Source: Peptococcus simiae (GTDB lineage Bacteria; Bacillota; Peptococcia; Peptococcales; Peptococcaceae). Taken from it: a stretch of DNA of 64,000 bases. The position numbers and the translations under genes were made by a program. The notes below the pieces were generated by a model. It saw only the letters and a program-made list of their open reading frames with translations, was not told where the DNA came from and ran no database searches. Below, one piece after another: positions 49,567-58,237 of this stretch (its first letter is position 1; each line of letters opens with the position of its first letter). The stretch spans positions 1-64,000 of the forward strand of contig NZ_JBJUVG010000011.1 of the NCBI RefSeq assembly GCF_046097595.1, in the 5' to 3' direction.

Positions 49567-50620
49567 CTAATTGGCGGGCTTGGTTGGTGGAGACAAGGGC
49601 ATCGATGAGTTCGTCTAATTCCCCATCCAAGACCTGGTCCAGCTTGTGGATGGTCAGGTTGATCCGGTGGTCGGTGATCCGCCCCTGGGGGAAGTTATAG
49701 GTCCGGATCCGTTCGCTGCGGTCCCCGGACCCAATCATGGACCGACGGGCTTCGGCTTCAGCCCCGTGTTGTTCAGCCATCATCTTTTCATACAGGCGGC
49801 TTTTGAGGACCTTAAGGGCCTTTTCCTTGTTCATCTGCTGGGACTTTTCATCCTGGCAGCTGACCACAATGCCGCTAGGCTCGTGGGTAACCCGGACGGC
49901 GCTCTGGGTGGTGTTGACACTCTGCCCCCCGGGGCCGGAGGAACAAAAGACGTCTACCCGGACATCGTTCATGTCCAGGTCCACTTCTACGTCCTCTGCT
50001 TCAGGCAGGACAGCGACCGTTGCAGCACTGGTATGGATGCGGCCACCGCTTTCTGTGGCCGGGACCCGTTGGACCCGGTGGACGCCGCCTTCAAATTTTA
50101 ATTTTGAATAGGCCCCCTTGCCCACAATCATAAAGGTGATTTCCTTGTAGCCGCCGCCATCAGTGGCATTGGAGTTCATGATGTCGACTTTCCAGCCGCA
50201 GTCTTCGGCATACCGGGCATACATCCGGAAGAGATCGCTGGCAAAGAGGGCGGCCTCGTCCCCGCCGGTGCCGGCCCGGACTTCCATAATGACATTCCGT
50301 TCATCATTGGGGTCCTTGGGCAGGAGCAGGAGGTTGATTTTTTCCTCCAGGGCTGCAATCCGGTCGTTGAGTTCGTGTAGCTCTTCCTTGGCCATGTCCA
50401 CCATATCCTGGTCATCTTCGGCTTCGATGATTTCCTTGGTATCCTCTTTTTCCTGTAAAAGGCCGCTGTATTCACGCCAGGCCATGACCACGTCTTCCAG
50501 GTCTGCCCGGGCCTTGGCCGTTTTACGAAACTCTTCTTGATTGGAAAGTAGGGCCGGGTCAGCCATGGCCTGGTTCAATTCTTCAAAGCGTTTATCTAAT
50601 GCGGGAAGTTGTTCAAACAT
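49541..50620 (-). CDS. prfA: peptide chain release factor 1
   Basis: RF1 reads UAA and UAG stop codons. The 359-residue protein has GGQ in GPGGQSVNTTQSAVRVTH (near 228) and the stop-recognition tripeptide PAT in RVPATESGG, which marks RF1 rather than RF2. AGGAGG lies before the ATG at 50620. It has its own promoter just after the sulfite reductase gene. Confidence 0.97.
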   Translation of the reverse strand: MFEQLPALDKRFEELNQAMADPALLSNQEEFRKTAKARADLEDVVMAWREYSGLLQEKEDTKEIIEAEDDQDMVDMAKEELHELNDRIAALEEKINLLLLPKDPNDERNVIMEVRAGTGGDEAALFASDLFRMYARYAEDCGWKVDIMNSNATDGGGYKEITFMIVGKGAYSKLKFEGGVHRVQRVPATESGGRIHTSAATVAVLPEAEDVEVDLDMNDVRVDVFCSSGPGGQSVNTTQSAVRVTHEPSGIVVSCQDEKSQQMNKEKALKVLKSRLYEKMMAEQHGAEAEARRSMIGSGDRSERIRTYNFPQGRITDHRINLTIHKLDQVLDGELDELIDALVSTNQARQLDEAARDIS

Positions 50621-50654
50621 GGGCTTCCTCCTTTAAGGTCGTATGTACAAAATA

Positions 50655-50677
50655 ATGCCCCTGGCAACCAGGGGCAT
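50655..50677 (-). terminator. hairpin between the reductase gene and prfA
   Basis: ATGCCCCTGG (50655-50664) pairs with CCAGGGGCAT (50668-50677), then TATTTTG on the minus strand. It probably ends the upstream operon. The prfA start point falls within or just before it, so the prfA mRNA may begin with this hairpin. Confidence 0.75.
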
Positions 50678-50681
50678 ATAT

Positions 50682-50710
50682 ATTTTACGCTTATCCCAGC
50701 AAATGTGCAA
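50682..50710 (-). promoter_or_regulatory. sigma-A promoter of prfA-prmC-MFS
   Basis: On the minus strand TTGCAC (50705-50710) and TAAAAT (50682-50687) are 17 bp apart, directly after the stop of the reductase gene. Confidence 0.7.
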
Positions 50711-50712
50711 GC

Positions 50713-52179
50713 CTAGCCTTGGTAGGTCTCGAGGAGGGTCTTAATTTCCTCAACATGGTCTTGGAGGAAGGGCTCCCAGGACTGGCCGGAAGCCTTTTGC
50801 CGACGAATCAGGTCTTGGAGGAAGGCTTCCAGGTTTTTTAGGGCAATGGCGCCAATATTTTGGCCCAGGGTAAAGCCCCCCTGGCCATCCGTGGCTGAAC
50901 CGCCGACAACCACCTCAAAGATATCGTTGGCGAAATCCGTATGGTCAGACTTCTTCCCCCAAAAGGCCAAGGGACGGACTTGGTGACCGGAGCAAGAGTT
51001 CATGCAGCCGGAAATCCCCATCTTGGGTAAGTCGTCCGGGTCAAACTTGTTCAGAATGTCATTGACGGCCGAATTGTGGGCCAGGCCAAAGCGGCAGAGG
51101 TCTGCCCCGACACAGGCAATCCGATTCTGCTGGTCGCCAACGGCATGGGCCGCCATATAAGGGGCCATCATATCCAAAAGGGCCAGGGCGTCGTCCCCGG
51201 CTAAGTCGCGGACGACCACTTCCTGCTCTGCAGACAGGGCCAGTTCCGGCCGGTATTCCAGGTAGTTTACGAACTTATCCAGGGTCTGGACGAAGTCGAC
51301 CGGGACAATACCGGCAGGCACCGGCAGGTAGACGCTGTAAATGCCTTCAAACCGGGTCGGGACCATGTTGGGATGGGTCCGGTCAGCCAGTTCTCCCCAG
51401 TCTCTCTTGCGGAGGGCATCCTTGGGCAGGCCGGCAATGTCCTTGGCCTTGACCTGGTCATAGGCCCTCTGGAAGACGGTGATAAAGCCTTCTTCACCGA
51501 GCTCACGGATTTTAAACCGCATCCGTTTTTTGCCAATCTTGCTATCGGCAAAGAGGTCGATAAAGACCTGGGCGTAGGCCTCCATGGCCCGTAACACATC
51601 CTTGGCCGGGATAAAGTCTAATAGGGTAACGGCCAGGCGGGGCATGGCCCCCAGGCTTCCGCCGCCCAGAACGGTAAAGCCCGCTTCACCGGCCTCATTC
51701 CGTCTGGCGATAAAGCCAATATCGGCGTAAGAAATCGAGGCCAGGGCATCCGGGGCAGAGGTCATAGAGGGCTTTAACTTTCCGGGCACCTGGGCGGACC
51801 GGCCCAGACCACTGCTCTGCCATTCACTGATGGCCAGGGCATAGGGGTAAACGTCAAAGGCCTCGTCCTGGCGCAGACCCGAATCCGGGTTGATGACCAC
51901 ATCGCCTTTTTTACCGACGGGCTGGAAACCGGCCTGGCTGACTTCCTCCAGGAGACTTTCCGCTAAAACCGGGTCGGCACCATACAGGCGGGCGTTCTGC
52001 CGGGTGGTGATCCGTAGGTCCAGGTCCGGGTGTTTGTCTAAAATTTGTCTTAAAGTATGCCACTGGGTCACCGACAGGCGACCGGCGGGCAGGTGGGCCC
52101 TGACCACCACATGTTTGGCATCCCTTGCCCAGTAGCTGCCTGCCGGGGTTGCTTCGTCATACTTATTTTGTGAACTCAT
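50713..52179 (-). CDS. siroheme/4Fe-4S sulfite or nitrite reductase
   Basis: The enzyme should carry out the six-electron reduction of sulfite to sulfide or nitrite to ammonia. The 488 residues have the two-fold ferredoxin-like and siroheme domains of the family, with TTRQNARLYG in the first half, and cluster ligands Cys356, Cys362, Cys392 and Cys396 in CVGADLC and CMNSC. No flavin or ferredoxin domain is fused, so ferredoxin is the likely donor, in line with NifJ. The ATG overlaps the acetyltransferase gene. The nearby cysK, nifS and iscU favour sulfite, but the family cannot be split by eye. No siroheme synthesis genes are in the window. Confidence 0.9.
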   Translation of the reverse strand: MSSQNKYDEATPAGSYWARDAKHVVVRAHLPAGRLSVTQWHTLRQILDKHPDLDLRITTRQNARLYGADPVLAESLLEEVSQAGFQPVGKKGDVVINPDSGLRQDEAFDVYPYALAISEWQSSGLGRSAQVPGKLKPSMTSAPDALASISYADIGFIARRNEAGEAGFTVLGGGSLGAMPRLAVTLLDFIPAKDVLRAMEAYAQVFIDLFADSKIGKKRMRFKIRELGEEGFITVFQRAYDQVKAKDIAGLPKDALRKRDWGELADRTHPNMVPTRFEGIYSVYLPVPAGIVPVDFVQTLDKFVNYLEYRPELALSAEQEVVVRDLAGDDALALLDMMAPYMAAHAVGDQQNRIACVGADLCRFGLAHNSAVNDILNKFDPDDLPKMGISGCMNSCSGHQVRPLAFWGKKSDHTDFANDIFEVVVGGSATDGQGGFTLGQNIGAIALKNLEAFLQDLIRRQKASGQSWEPFLQDHVEEIKTLLETYQG

Positions 52180-52808
52180 GTCATCCTCCTTGCCGATTTC
52201 CGTTCCAACTCATTGATGAATTTTTTTGTTGCTACCGTCAGCGTTTCCTCTAGGGCTTCCGGCTTAACTTTATGAAGGGGTAAAAAGGGTGGCGGCGGAA
52301 TCGGGTGGTCGCCAATATCCTTTTCAAATAGCATGAGGTCCAACCAGGCCCCCCGCTTGTAAGCCACCTTGGAATAAGTGGCGATGGGGCTAAAGCCCAT
52401 ACCCAGGTGGAGGCCGGCGCTGGGCTCATTATCCCGGACAATCATACCATAAACGGTCTGCACATGCTGGTAGTCCAACAATTGAATGACGGTGCCGTAC
52501 AAGAGCTTACCCAGGCCGTAACCGGACCAGTCTTCATCTAGATAAATAGACAGCTCGGCGCTCCAATCGTAGGCCGGACGGGCCCGATACCTGTGCGCAT
52601 AGGCATAGCCACACAGGTCATCCCCCACCTCGGCCACGACAAAGGGATATTTTTCAAGGACGTCGGCAACCCGGGTGCGGAAGGCCTCCGGCGTCGGGAC
52701 CTCTGCCTCCGTTGTCAGCCAGGTCATGCTGATATAGGGGCGGTATATGTCCAGTAGGGCTTCCGCATCTTCTACGGTCGCCAACCGAATATGGGCCATA
52801 TCTTTCAT
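52176..52808 (-). CDS. GNAT-family N-acetyltransferase, phosphinothricin-acetyltransferase-like
   Basis: The protein has the acetyl-CoA fold with LSIYLDEDWSGYGLGKLLYG, the pyrophosphate-binding loop (Gly-x-Gly-x-Gly-like), and VRDNEPSAGLHLGMGFSPIATY, as in phosphinothricin- or methionine-sulfone-acetylating enzymes. A GTG at 52829 opens the frame, but AAAGGAG is spaced for the ATG at 52808, giving about 210 residues. A C-terminal extension of about 50 residues with PIPPPPFLPL is not typical. It overlaps the reductase gene by 4 bp. Substrate unknown. Confidence 0.85.
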   Translation of the reverse strand: MKDMAHIRLATVEDAEALLDIYRPYISMTWLTTEAEVPTPEAFRTRVADVLEKYPFVVAEVGDDLCGYAYAHRYRARPAYDWSAELSIYLDEDWSGYGLGKLLYGTVIQLLDYQHVQTVYGMIVRDNEPSAGLHLGMGFSPIATYSKVAYKRGAWLDLMLFEKDIGDHPIPPPPFLPLHKVKPEALEETLTVATKKFINELERKSARRMT

Positions 52809-52831
52809 GGGCCGGTAATCTCCTTTCACCC

Positions 52832-53758
52832 TTAATGTTGTGCGGCAAGATAGGTCATCTGAGTAAAGGGCACCGGCTCTTGGTCTTTTTCGGCTAAGCG
52901 GACTTTTTCCAAGGCCACCAGGGCCACTTCCAGCATATCTTCATCCGGTTCAGCGGTGGTCATCCGCTGAATCTGCATACCCGGCCAGGCAATGAGGCGG
53001 ACGATTGGCCGGTCCATATGCCGGCCGGTCCACTTGAGGATTTCATAACTCACCCCTGCAATGACCGGTAGCAAAAGTACCCGGGAAAAGAGCCGTAAGA
53101 GGATATTATCCACGCCGGTAAAGGAAAATACGAAAATACTCACGACCATAACGATAAAGAGAAAGCTGGTCCCGCACCGGGGGTGGAGCCGGGAAAAGCG
53201 CCGGGCTGAAGCCGGCGCCAGCGGGGCCCCCTTCTCATAACAGTGGATGCTCTTGTGTTCAGCACCATGGTATTGGAAGACCCGGTGAATATCGGGCATT
53301 TGTGCGATTAGGCAAATATAGAGGAGAAAAATCCCAACCCGCAGGACCCCTTCAAGGAGGTTCTGGGCCAGGACCCCGGAAATCCAAGGGCCGGCGGCAT
53401 GGGCCAAAAGCACCGGTAGCAGGAAGAAAATCCCAATCGATAATAGAAGGGACATGAGGACGGTTAAGGCCATTTGCCAGGGCTTGACCGCCTCTTCTTC
53501 GGCATCCATCCCCCCGCTTAAGTTTACATTCGTTGACCAGCTCAAGGCCTTCATGCCAACGACCAGGGATTCAACCATGTTGACGCTTCCCCGGATGAAA
53601 GGCAGGCGCAAAATCGGGTGCGCCTCTCCCCAGGGGGTAAAGGGCGTTACCAGGCTTTCTATCCGCCCATCATCTAGGCGCACAGCCATGGCCTGGTGGT
53701 GCTTGCCCCGCATCATCACGCCTTCTATGAGCGCTTGTCCACCATAAGATTTATGCAT
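52832..53758 (-). CDS. yqhQ: DUF1385 membrane protein (YqhQ-like)
   Basis: The 308-residue protein begins KSYGGQALIEGVMMRG, the DUF1385 signature, and has about four membrane helices (about 100-125, 140-160, 200-225). The conserved YHGAEHKSIHCYE follows them and the family His/Cys positions are kept. Function is unknown. In many Clostridia this gene lies directly before prfA-prmC; here the reductase and acetyltransferase genes separate them. AAGGAGG precedes the ATG. Confidence 0.9.
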   Translation of the reverse strand: MHKSYGGQALIEGVMMRGKHHQAMAVRLDDGRIESLVTPFTPWGEAHPILRLPFIRGSVNMVESLVVGMKALSWSTNVNLSGGMDAEEEAVKPWQMALTVLMSLLLSIGIFFLLPVLLAHAAGPWISGVLAQNLLEGVLRVGIFLLYICLIAQMPDIHRVFQYHGAEHKSIHCYEKGAPLAPASARRFSRLHPRCGTSFLFIVMVVSIFVFSFTGVDNILLRLFSRVLLLPVIAGVSYEILKWTGRHMDRPIVRLIAWPGMQIQRMTTAEPDEDMLEVALVALEKVRLAEKDQEPVPFTQMTYLAAQH

Positions 53759-53780
53759 AAGCGCCTCCTTTACAAATCAT

Positions 53781-55670
53781 TTATTCAACACCGATTAATT
53801 GTTGGGCACCCGGCAGGGTCCGCCCCCATTGGTAAAAATTTGCGACCAATTGGGTGGCCTCAGCCCCCTGGGGCTGTTTTTCCGGTTCGGAGAAATAGGC
53901 CGCCAGGTCTTGGGTTAAGATGCCCTTTTCCATCAGGTAGTGGCGGTAGGTTTGGAAGTCATCCGGCAGCTTCCGCCCTTCTAATTCGGCGGCCGCCCGG
54001 GCCATGGTCCCGATCACTTGGCGAACCGGTGGGTTGTCGTTCACTAAAACAGCCGGGTCCGGCGGGAAGCCGAGCTTGCGCAGGGACCCGTTGATCATAT
54101 TCTGATAGCGGTTTTTACTTAAAAGGTCATCCAGTTTGTAGTTGTTGTCATAGCCCCCGTCTAAAAAGCCCATGCTGCGCAGGGTCTTGACCCCCGGATA
54201 GGCCCAGTGGTCCATGACGGCTTCTCGGGTCTGCACATGGTTGAGGTTGGCCCCCTGGTCCTTGAGGCGGGTCTGTACCTCTTTCATGCCAGCGTCATCA
54301 TAGCAGAGGGCCCGTGGGCTCATGCCCCGTTCCCGGGCCACTGCTGCGGCAACCCCGGCCCCCTGGGCACAGGCCATCCCGGTCGGTACAATCCGGGCAC
54401 TGCCGGCAGCCATGGACCGGAAGCCGGCACTCCGGCCGACGACAAACAGCTGGTCAACATTTTTCGGCACCAGGGACCTGAGACCAATGGCGTACTGGTC
54501 CGGGAAGCCGATGACGGTGCCGAATTTTTGCGCCTTGGTCGGCTGGACGTCTACCGGGTAATTACTCACGGCAACCATATCCGGCTGGGGCCTGTTTTCC
54601 AGGACATCGTCAATGGTCAGCATGTATTCAGCTTCAATGTGACGGCTCTCCCGGACATAGAGGTCTCGGGCGGTGTTGGCCAACTCAGCCTTTTCAAAGC
54701 CGACACAGGTTTCCCGTAAATAGGGAACGATTTTTTCCAGTTCCTTCTGCCCCCGGGCGATGCCATCGGCCCGGCTGGCCGGGTCCAAGGGGTTAACATC
54801 AAAGAGAATCAGGGCATTAAAGAGGACGGTCCCGTCGCTTTGCCGACTCATGTTAAAGCCCCGCAGGCGGACAGCATCATTGCTCGGTTCATAGCCATAG
54901 CCTTCACGGGTGTAGCCCCAGGCAATGTTATCCTTGGCCCCCATATCCGTTGACCCCTTGCCAACCTCGCCCTTGGCCCGTTGGACCGTTAAATGGCGGA
55001 CAATTTTATCCCAATCGAGCCCCTTGAGACCGAAAACCAGGGTAACCCCCATTTCCCGGTCTTTTTCACCGATGTCTTCCCCGGCATAGGTGTAGGGGGC
55101 CCCGGTCGCTGCGGCCAGGTCGGCATCAGTGGTGGCGTCAATCATCACATCGCCCCGGTAGGCCTTCTCGGCCCCATCTTCAGTGACGATGACCCCGCGC
55201 AGGGTATTCCCCTCCATGATAGGGCTCTTGAATTGGCTATTGACCCGCAGGGTAATATTGTCCTCGGCCTTGACCATATCAAAGAAAACCTGGCAGGCCT
55301 TATCAATATCAAAGCCTGACCCGCCAACAGCCTTGAAGAATTCATCATAAATCCCATGGACCAGCTGAGTGCCGTCTCTGGTTTCCGGCACATCGATAAA
55401 GTTTAATTCGCCATCGGTATAGAGGCCCCCCAGTTGATCTGAGGCACATAAGAGAAGGGTCTTCTGGCCATTGCGGGCAGCCGAAATAGCGGCCGCAATC
55501 CCTTCCGGGTCCCCACCGACAACGATGACATCATATTGGTCAGCGACCTTTTCCGCATTGGTGATGGTCGGACGCTCGACTGTTTCTGTACTCTTCTGTC
55601 CTGTGCTGCACCCGGTCAGGCCTAAGGCAAAAATGACAACCAGGCAGAGCAAATGCCTCCATTTTTTCAT
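53781..55670 (-). CDS. FAD-dependent oxidoreductase, predicted lipoprotein
   Basis: The 629-residue protein starts with a lipoprotein signal peptide ending in the lipobox LTGC (Cys21). A Rossmann FAD fold follows, with VIVVGGDPEGIAAAISAARNG and QLGGLYTDGELNF. A distal FAD motif, RSAGFRSMAAGSARIVPTG, lies near 410. It fits the FAD_oxidored group of proteins of unclear substrate. The signal is Sec/lipoprotein type without twin Arg, so the flavin would be acquired outside the membrane. Its ATG overlaps the stop of an Asp/Glu racemase gene, which suggests a shared role. Function unknown. Confidence 0.88.
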   Translation of the reverse strand: MKKWRHLLCLVVIFALGLTGCSTGQKSTETVERPTITNAEKVADQYDVIVVGGDPEGIAAAISAARNGQKTLLLCASDQLGGLYTDGELNFIDVPETRDGTQLVHGIYDEFFKAVGGSGFDIDKACQVFFDMVKAEDNITLRVNSQFKSPIMEGNTLRGVIVTEDGAEKAYRGDVMIDATTDADLAAATGAPYTYAGEDIGEKDREMGVTLVFGLKGLDWDKIVRHLTVQRAKGEVGKGSTDMGAKDNIAWGYTREGYGYEPSNDAVRLRGFNMSRQSDGTVLFNALILFDVNPLDPASRADGIARGQKELEKIVPYLRETCVGFEKAELANTARDLYVRESRHIEAEYMLTIDDVLENRPQPDMVAVSNYPVDVQPTKAQKFGTVIGFPDQYAIGLRSLVPKNVDQLFVVGRSAGFRSMAAGSARIVPTGMACAQGAGVAAAVARERGMSPRALCYDDAGMKEVQTRLKDQGANLNHVQTREAVMDHWAYPGVKTLRSMGFLDGGYDNNYKLDDLLSKNRYQNMINGSLRKLGFPPDPAVLVNDNPPVRQVIGTMARAAAELEGRKLPDDFQTYRHYLMEKGILTQDLAAYFSEPEKQPQGAEATQLVANFYQWGRTLPGAQQLIGVE

Positions 55671-56407
55671 CTACACTTGACTCCTTTCACACGCAAGGCG
55701 GCAGCGGTCATGGGTTTTCCACTGCGACGTACCGTCTCTAATGCCAGGACGTCAATTGAATCAATGACATCTTCATCCGGCAGGGCGAGGTCGCGTTTTA
55801 AAACAGACAACTCGGTGCAGCCTAAAACAAGGCAATTGGCCCCCTTTTGGCGCAGGTGGTTGGCTATTTCCTCAAAATCCGCCAGGGCCACCGGTCGGCC
55901 GGCTTTGACGCCCTGGTAAATCATGTCCATTAACTTTTTCTGCATGCCCGGGTCACAGGTGACCCAGCTGCAGCCACTTTCCTCGGCGGCCTTCTGGTAA
56001 CTTTCCGTCATAATGGTACCATCTGTGGCCATAATCCCAATGCAAAGGGGATCCTGGGCCTCGCAGCTCGCATAGCGCAGGGTCTCCCGCACGATATTAA
56101 CCACCGGGATGTCTACCGCTGATTGAATGTCTTCATAAAAATAATGAGCCGTATTACAGGGAATGACGATAAAACGGCAGCCCAGGGCAGCCATGTCCCG
56201 GGCATCCTCTATCATTAAGGGAAGGGGATCCTCAGATGAGGCCCCGGAAATATACGCCGTCCGGTCGCCAATGGTGCAGTGGTTAAAGATCATCATATTA
56301 ATATGGCCCTGGTCGCAGTCGGCCTGGGTAAAGTCAATCACCCGTTCCATAAAATAAGCCGTTGCAGCCGGCCCTAAGCCACCAATAACACCTACAGCCT
56401 CACGCAT
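55667..56407 (-). CDS. aspartate/glutamate racemase family protein
   Basis: The 246-residue protein has the family start GVIGGLGPAATAYF and both catalytic cysteines, Cys84 in IPCNTAHYF and Cys197 in LGCTELSVL. It would interconvert L and D forms of Asp or Glu, or act on a related amino acid. D-Glu is needed by MurD at 37-38 kb, but MurI-type enzymes look different near the N-terminus, so an aspartate racemase is a better guess. AAGGAGGGG precedes the ATG. It is first in an operon with the FAD lipoprotein. Confidence 0.88.
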   Translation of the reverse strand: MREAVGVIGGLGPAATAYFMERVIDFTQADCDQGHINMMIFNHCTIGDRTAYISGASSEDPLPLMIEDARDMAALGCRFIVIPCNTAHYFYEDIQSAVDIPVVNIVRETLRYASCEAQDPLCIGIMATDGTIMTESYQKAAEESGCSWVTCDPGMQKKLMDMIYQGVKAGRPVALADFEEIANHLRQKGANCLVLGCTELSVLKRDLALPDEDVIDSIDVLALETVRRSGKPMTAAALRVKGVKCR

Positions 56408-56451
56408 GACATACCCCTCCTTAACGGTCTTTAAATTTTTATGCTCCCAAT

Positions 56452-56480
56452 ATTGTATAAGTGAGACCGCCTCTCGTCAA
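56452..56480 (-). promoter_or_regulatory. sigma-A promoter of the racemase operon
   Basis: On the minus strand TTGACG (56475-56480) and TACAAT (56452-56457) are 17 bp apart. It would drive racemase, FAD lipoprotein, DUF1385, acetyltransferase and reductase genes. Confidence 0.75.
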
Positions 56481-56488
56481 GCAAGGTA

Positions 56489-56526
56489 AAAAACGTCTTT
56501 TACCGCAAAAGGTAAAAGACGTTTTT
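56489..56526 (-). terminator. intrinsic terminator of cysK-nifS-iscU
   Basis: AAAAACGTCTTTTACC (56489-56504) pairs perfectly with its complement at 56511-56526 around a 6-nt loop; T tracts flank both sides. It lies 18 bp after the iscU stop. Confidence 0.9.
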
Positions 56527-56544
56527 GTATTCAGCTTTTTATCC

Positions 56545-56988
56545 TTAGTCTTCCTCAATGTGGTTGGTGGCTTCAATTTCTTCTTCAGTCATGAGCTTGC
56601 CAACCATGGCTTCGCCGTCTTGTCCCTGGCGGTTGTAGTAGTCAACCAGGGCTGCCTTAATGGCTTGTTCGGCTAAAACACTGCAGTGGATTTTATTGGC
56701 CGGTAGGCCACCCAGGGCTTCGACAACAGCATCATTGGATAACTTGATGGCTTCAGAGATGGGATGGTCCTTGACCATTTCAGTGGCCATAGAGCTGGTG
56801 GCAATGGCAGACCCACAACCAAAGGTTTCAAAGGAAATGTCCTTGATGATGTCATCTTCAATTTTAAGGTACATCTTCATGATATCGCCACACTTGGCGT
56901 TACCTACTTCGCCAATGGCATTGGCATCTTCAAGGGCGCCGACATTCCGGGGATTTCTGAAGTGATCCATAACTTTATCTGTATACAA
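56545..56988 (-). CDS. iscU: Fe-S cluster assembly scaffold IscU/NifU N-terminal type
   Basis: IscU receives sulfur from NifS and builds 2Fe-2S or 4Fe-4S clusters. The 147-residue protein starts MYTDKVMDHFRNPRNVG and has the three cluster cysteines Cys33, Cys58 and Cys102, with Asp35 in AKCGD. The end of the protein lacks the extra domain of long NifU. It follows nifS by 43 bp. No chaperone or ferredoxin gene of the ISC set is nearby, which is typical of Clostridia. Confidence 0.95.
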   Translation of the reverse strand: MYTDKVMDHFRNPRNVGALEDANAIGEVGNAKCGDIMKMYLKIEDDIIKDISFETFGCGSAIATSSMATEMVKDHPISEAIKLSNDAVVEALGGLPANKIHCSVLAEQAIKAALVDYYNRQGQDGEAMVGKLMTEEEIEATNHIEED

Positions 56989-57031
56989 GGTGAAGACTCC
57001 TCTCTTTAATTAAAGGCACTAATCTGATGGC

Positions 57032-58237
57032 TTATTTTTTAAGGTTATCATCTTCCATAATCATGCGCTGGTTTTCCTTATCCCAGACCGGGCTCATATT
57101 CCGCAGCCGTTCAATGATGGCCGGCACATGTTCTAAGATGTAATCGACTTCTTCATCGGTATTGTTTTCACTGACACTCAGACGTAAAGACCCGTGAGCA
57201 ATGGCATGAGGCAGGCCCAGAGCCAAAAGCACGTGAGACGGATCCAGGGACCCTGAGGTGCAGGCCGACCCGCTGGAGGCGCAAATCCCGTAAGCATCCA
57301 GCATGAGCAGGATGGACTCCCCTTCAATCCCTTCGAAGGATACGTTCACATTCCCGGGCAGACGCGGATCCCGGGCCCCGTTTAACCGGGTGGCCGGAAT
57401 GGCCAAGAGGCCTTCGATTAAGCGGTCGCGGAGCCGCCGGCAGTGGTCGGTATTTTTTTCCATGTTTTCCACTGCATCGGTAATGGCCTGGCCGAGGGCA
57501 ACGATGAAGGCGGTATTTTCTGTCCCGCCCCGACGGCCTCTCTCTTGACCGCCACCGTGTAGGAGGTTAACCGGCATAATGCCCTTGCGAACATACAAAG
57601 CGCCAATTCCCTTGGGGGCATGGATTTTATGGCCGGACAGGGAGAGCATGTCAATCTTCTGGGCCTTGACATCAATGGGCACATGACCGACGGCTTGGAC
57701 CGCATCGGTGTGCAGGATGACCTCTTTCTCATGGCAGACTTCGGCAATCTCGGGAATGGGGAAGATAGTCCCCACTTCGTTGTTGGCATACATGATACTG
57801 ACCAAACCGGTTTCCGGCCGGATGGCATCCCGGACTTGCTCAGCGGTCACTAAGCCATCTTCATTTACCGGTAGGTAGGTGACATCGAAGCCCTGGCTTT
57901 CCAGAAATTGAGCGGTATGCAGGATGGCATGGTGCTCAATATTGGTCGTAATGATGTGGGTCTTATCCCTTTTTTTCATTTGGACCGCATAGCCCTTTAA
58001 GGCCCAGTTATCCGACTCTGTCCCACAAGAGGTAAAGAAGATTTCCCGAGGTTCACAATTTAAGGCCTTGGCCACTTGGTCACGGGCCTTAGCAATAGCG
58101 GCCTTGGGTTCTTCACTCACATGATAAAGGCTGGAAGGATTGCCGTATACCTCTTTTAAGTAAGGCATCATCGCTTCCAAAACGCTATCACTAACCGGAG
58201 TGGTTGCCGCATTATCTACATATATTGTCTTTGCCAT
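57032..58237 (-). CDS. nifS: cysteine desulfurase (NifS/IscS)
   Basis: This PLP enzyme takes sulfur from cysteine and passes it to IscU. The 401-residue protein has DNAATTPVSDSVLEAM at the start, the PLP lysine in SLSGHKIHAPKG, and the mobile catalytic Cys in ASSGSACTSG. The Ser-Ala-Cys loop is long, as in group I enzymes. The ATG overlaps the cysK stop (TAATG), with GGAGG upstream, so the two are coupled: CysK makes the substrate that NifS uses. Confidence 0.95.
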   Translation of the reverse strand: MAKTIYVDNAATTPVSDSVLEAMMPYLKEVYGNPSSLYHVSEEPKAAIAKARDQVAKALNCEPREIFFTSCGTESDNWALKGYAVQMKKRDKTHIITTNIEHHAILHTAQFLESQGFDVTYLPVNEDGLVTAEQVRDAIRPETGLVSIMYANNEVGTIFPIPEIAEVCHEKEVILHTDAVQAVGHVPIDVKAQKIDMLSLSGHKIHAPKGIGALYVRKGIMPVNLLHGGGQERGRRGGTENTAFIVALGQAITDAVENMEKNTDHCRRLRDRLIEGLLAIPATRLNGARDPRLPGNVNVSFEGIEGESILLMLDAYGICASSGSACTSGSLDPSHVLLALGLPHAIAHGSLRLSVSENNTDEEVDYILEHVPAIIERLRNMSPVWDKENQRMIMEDDNLKK

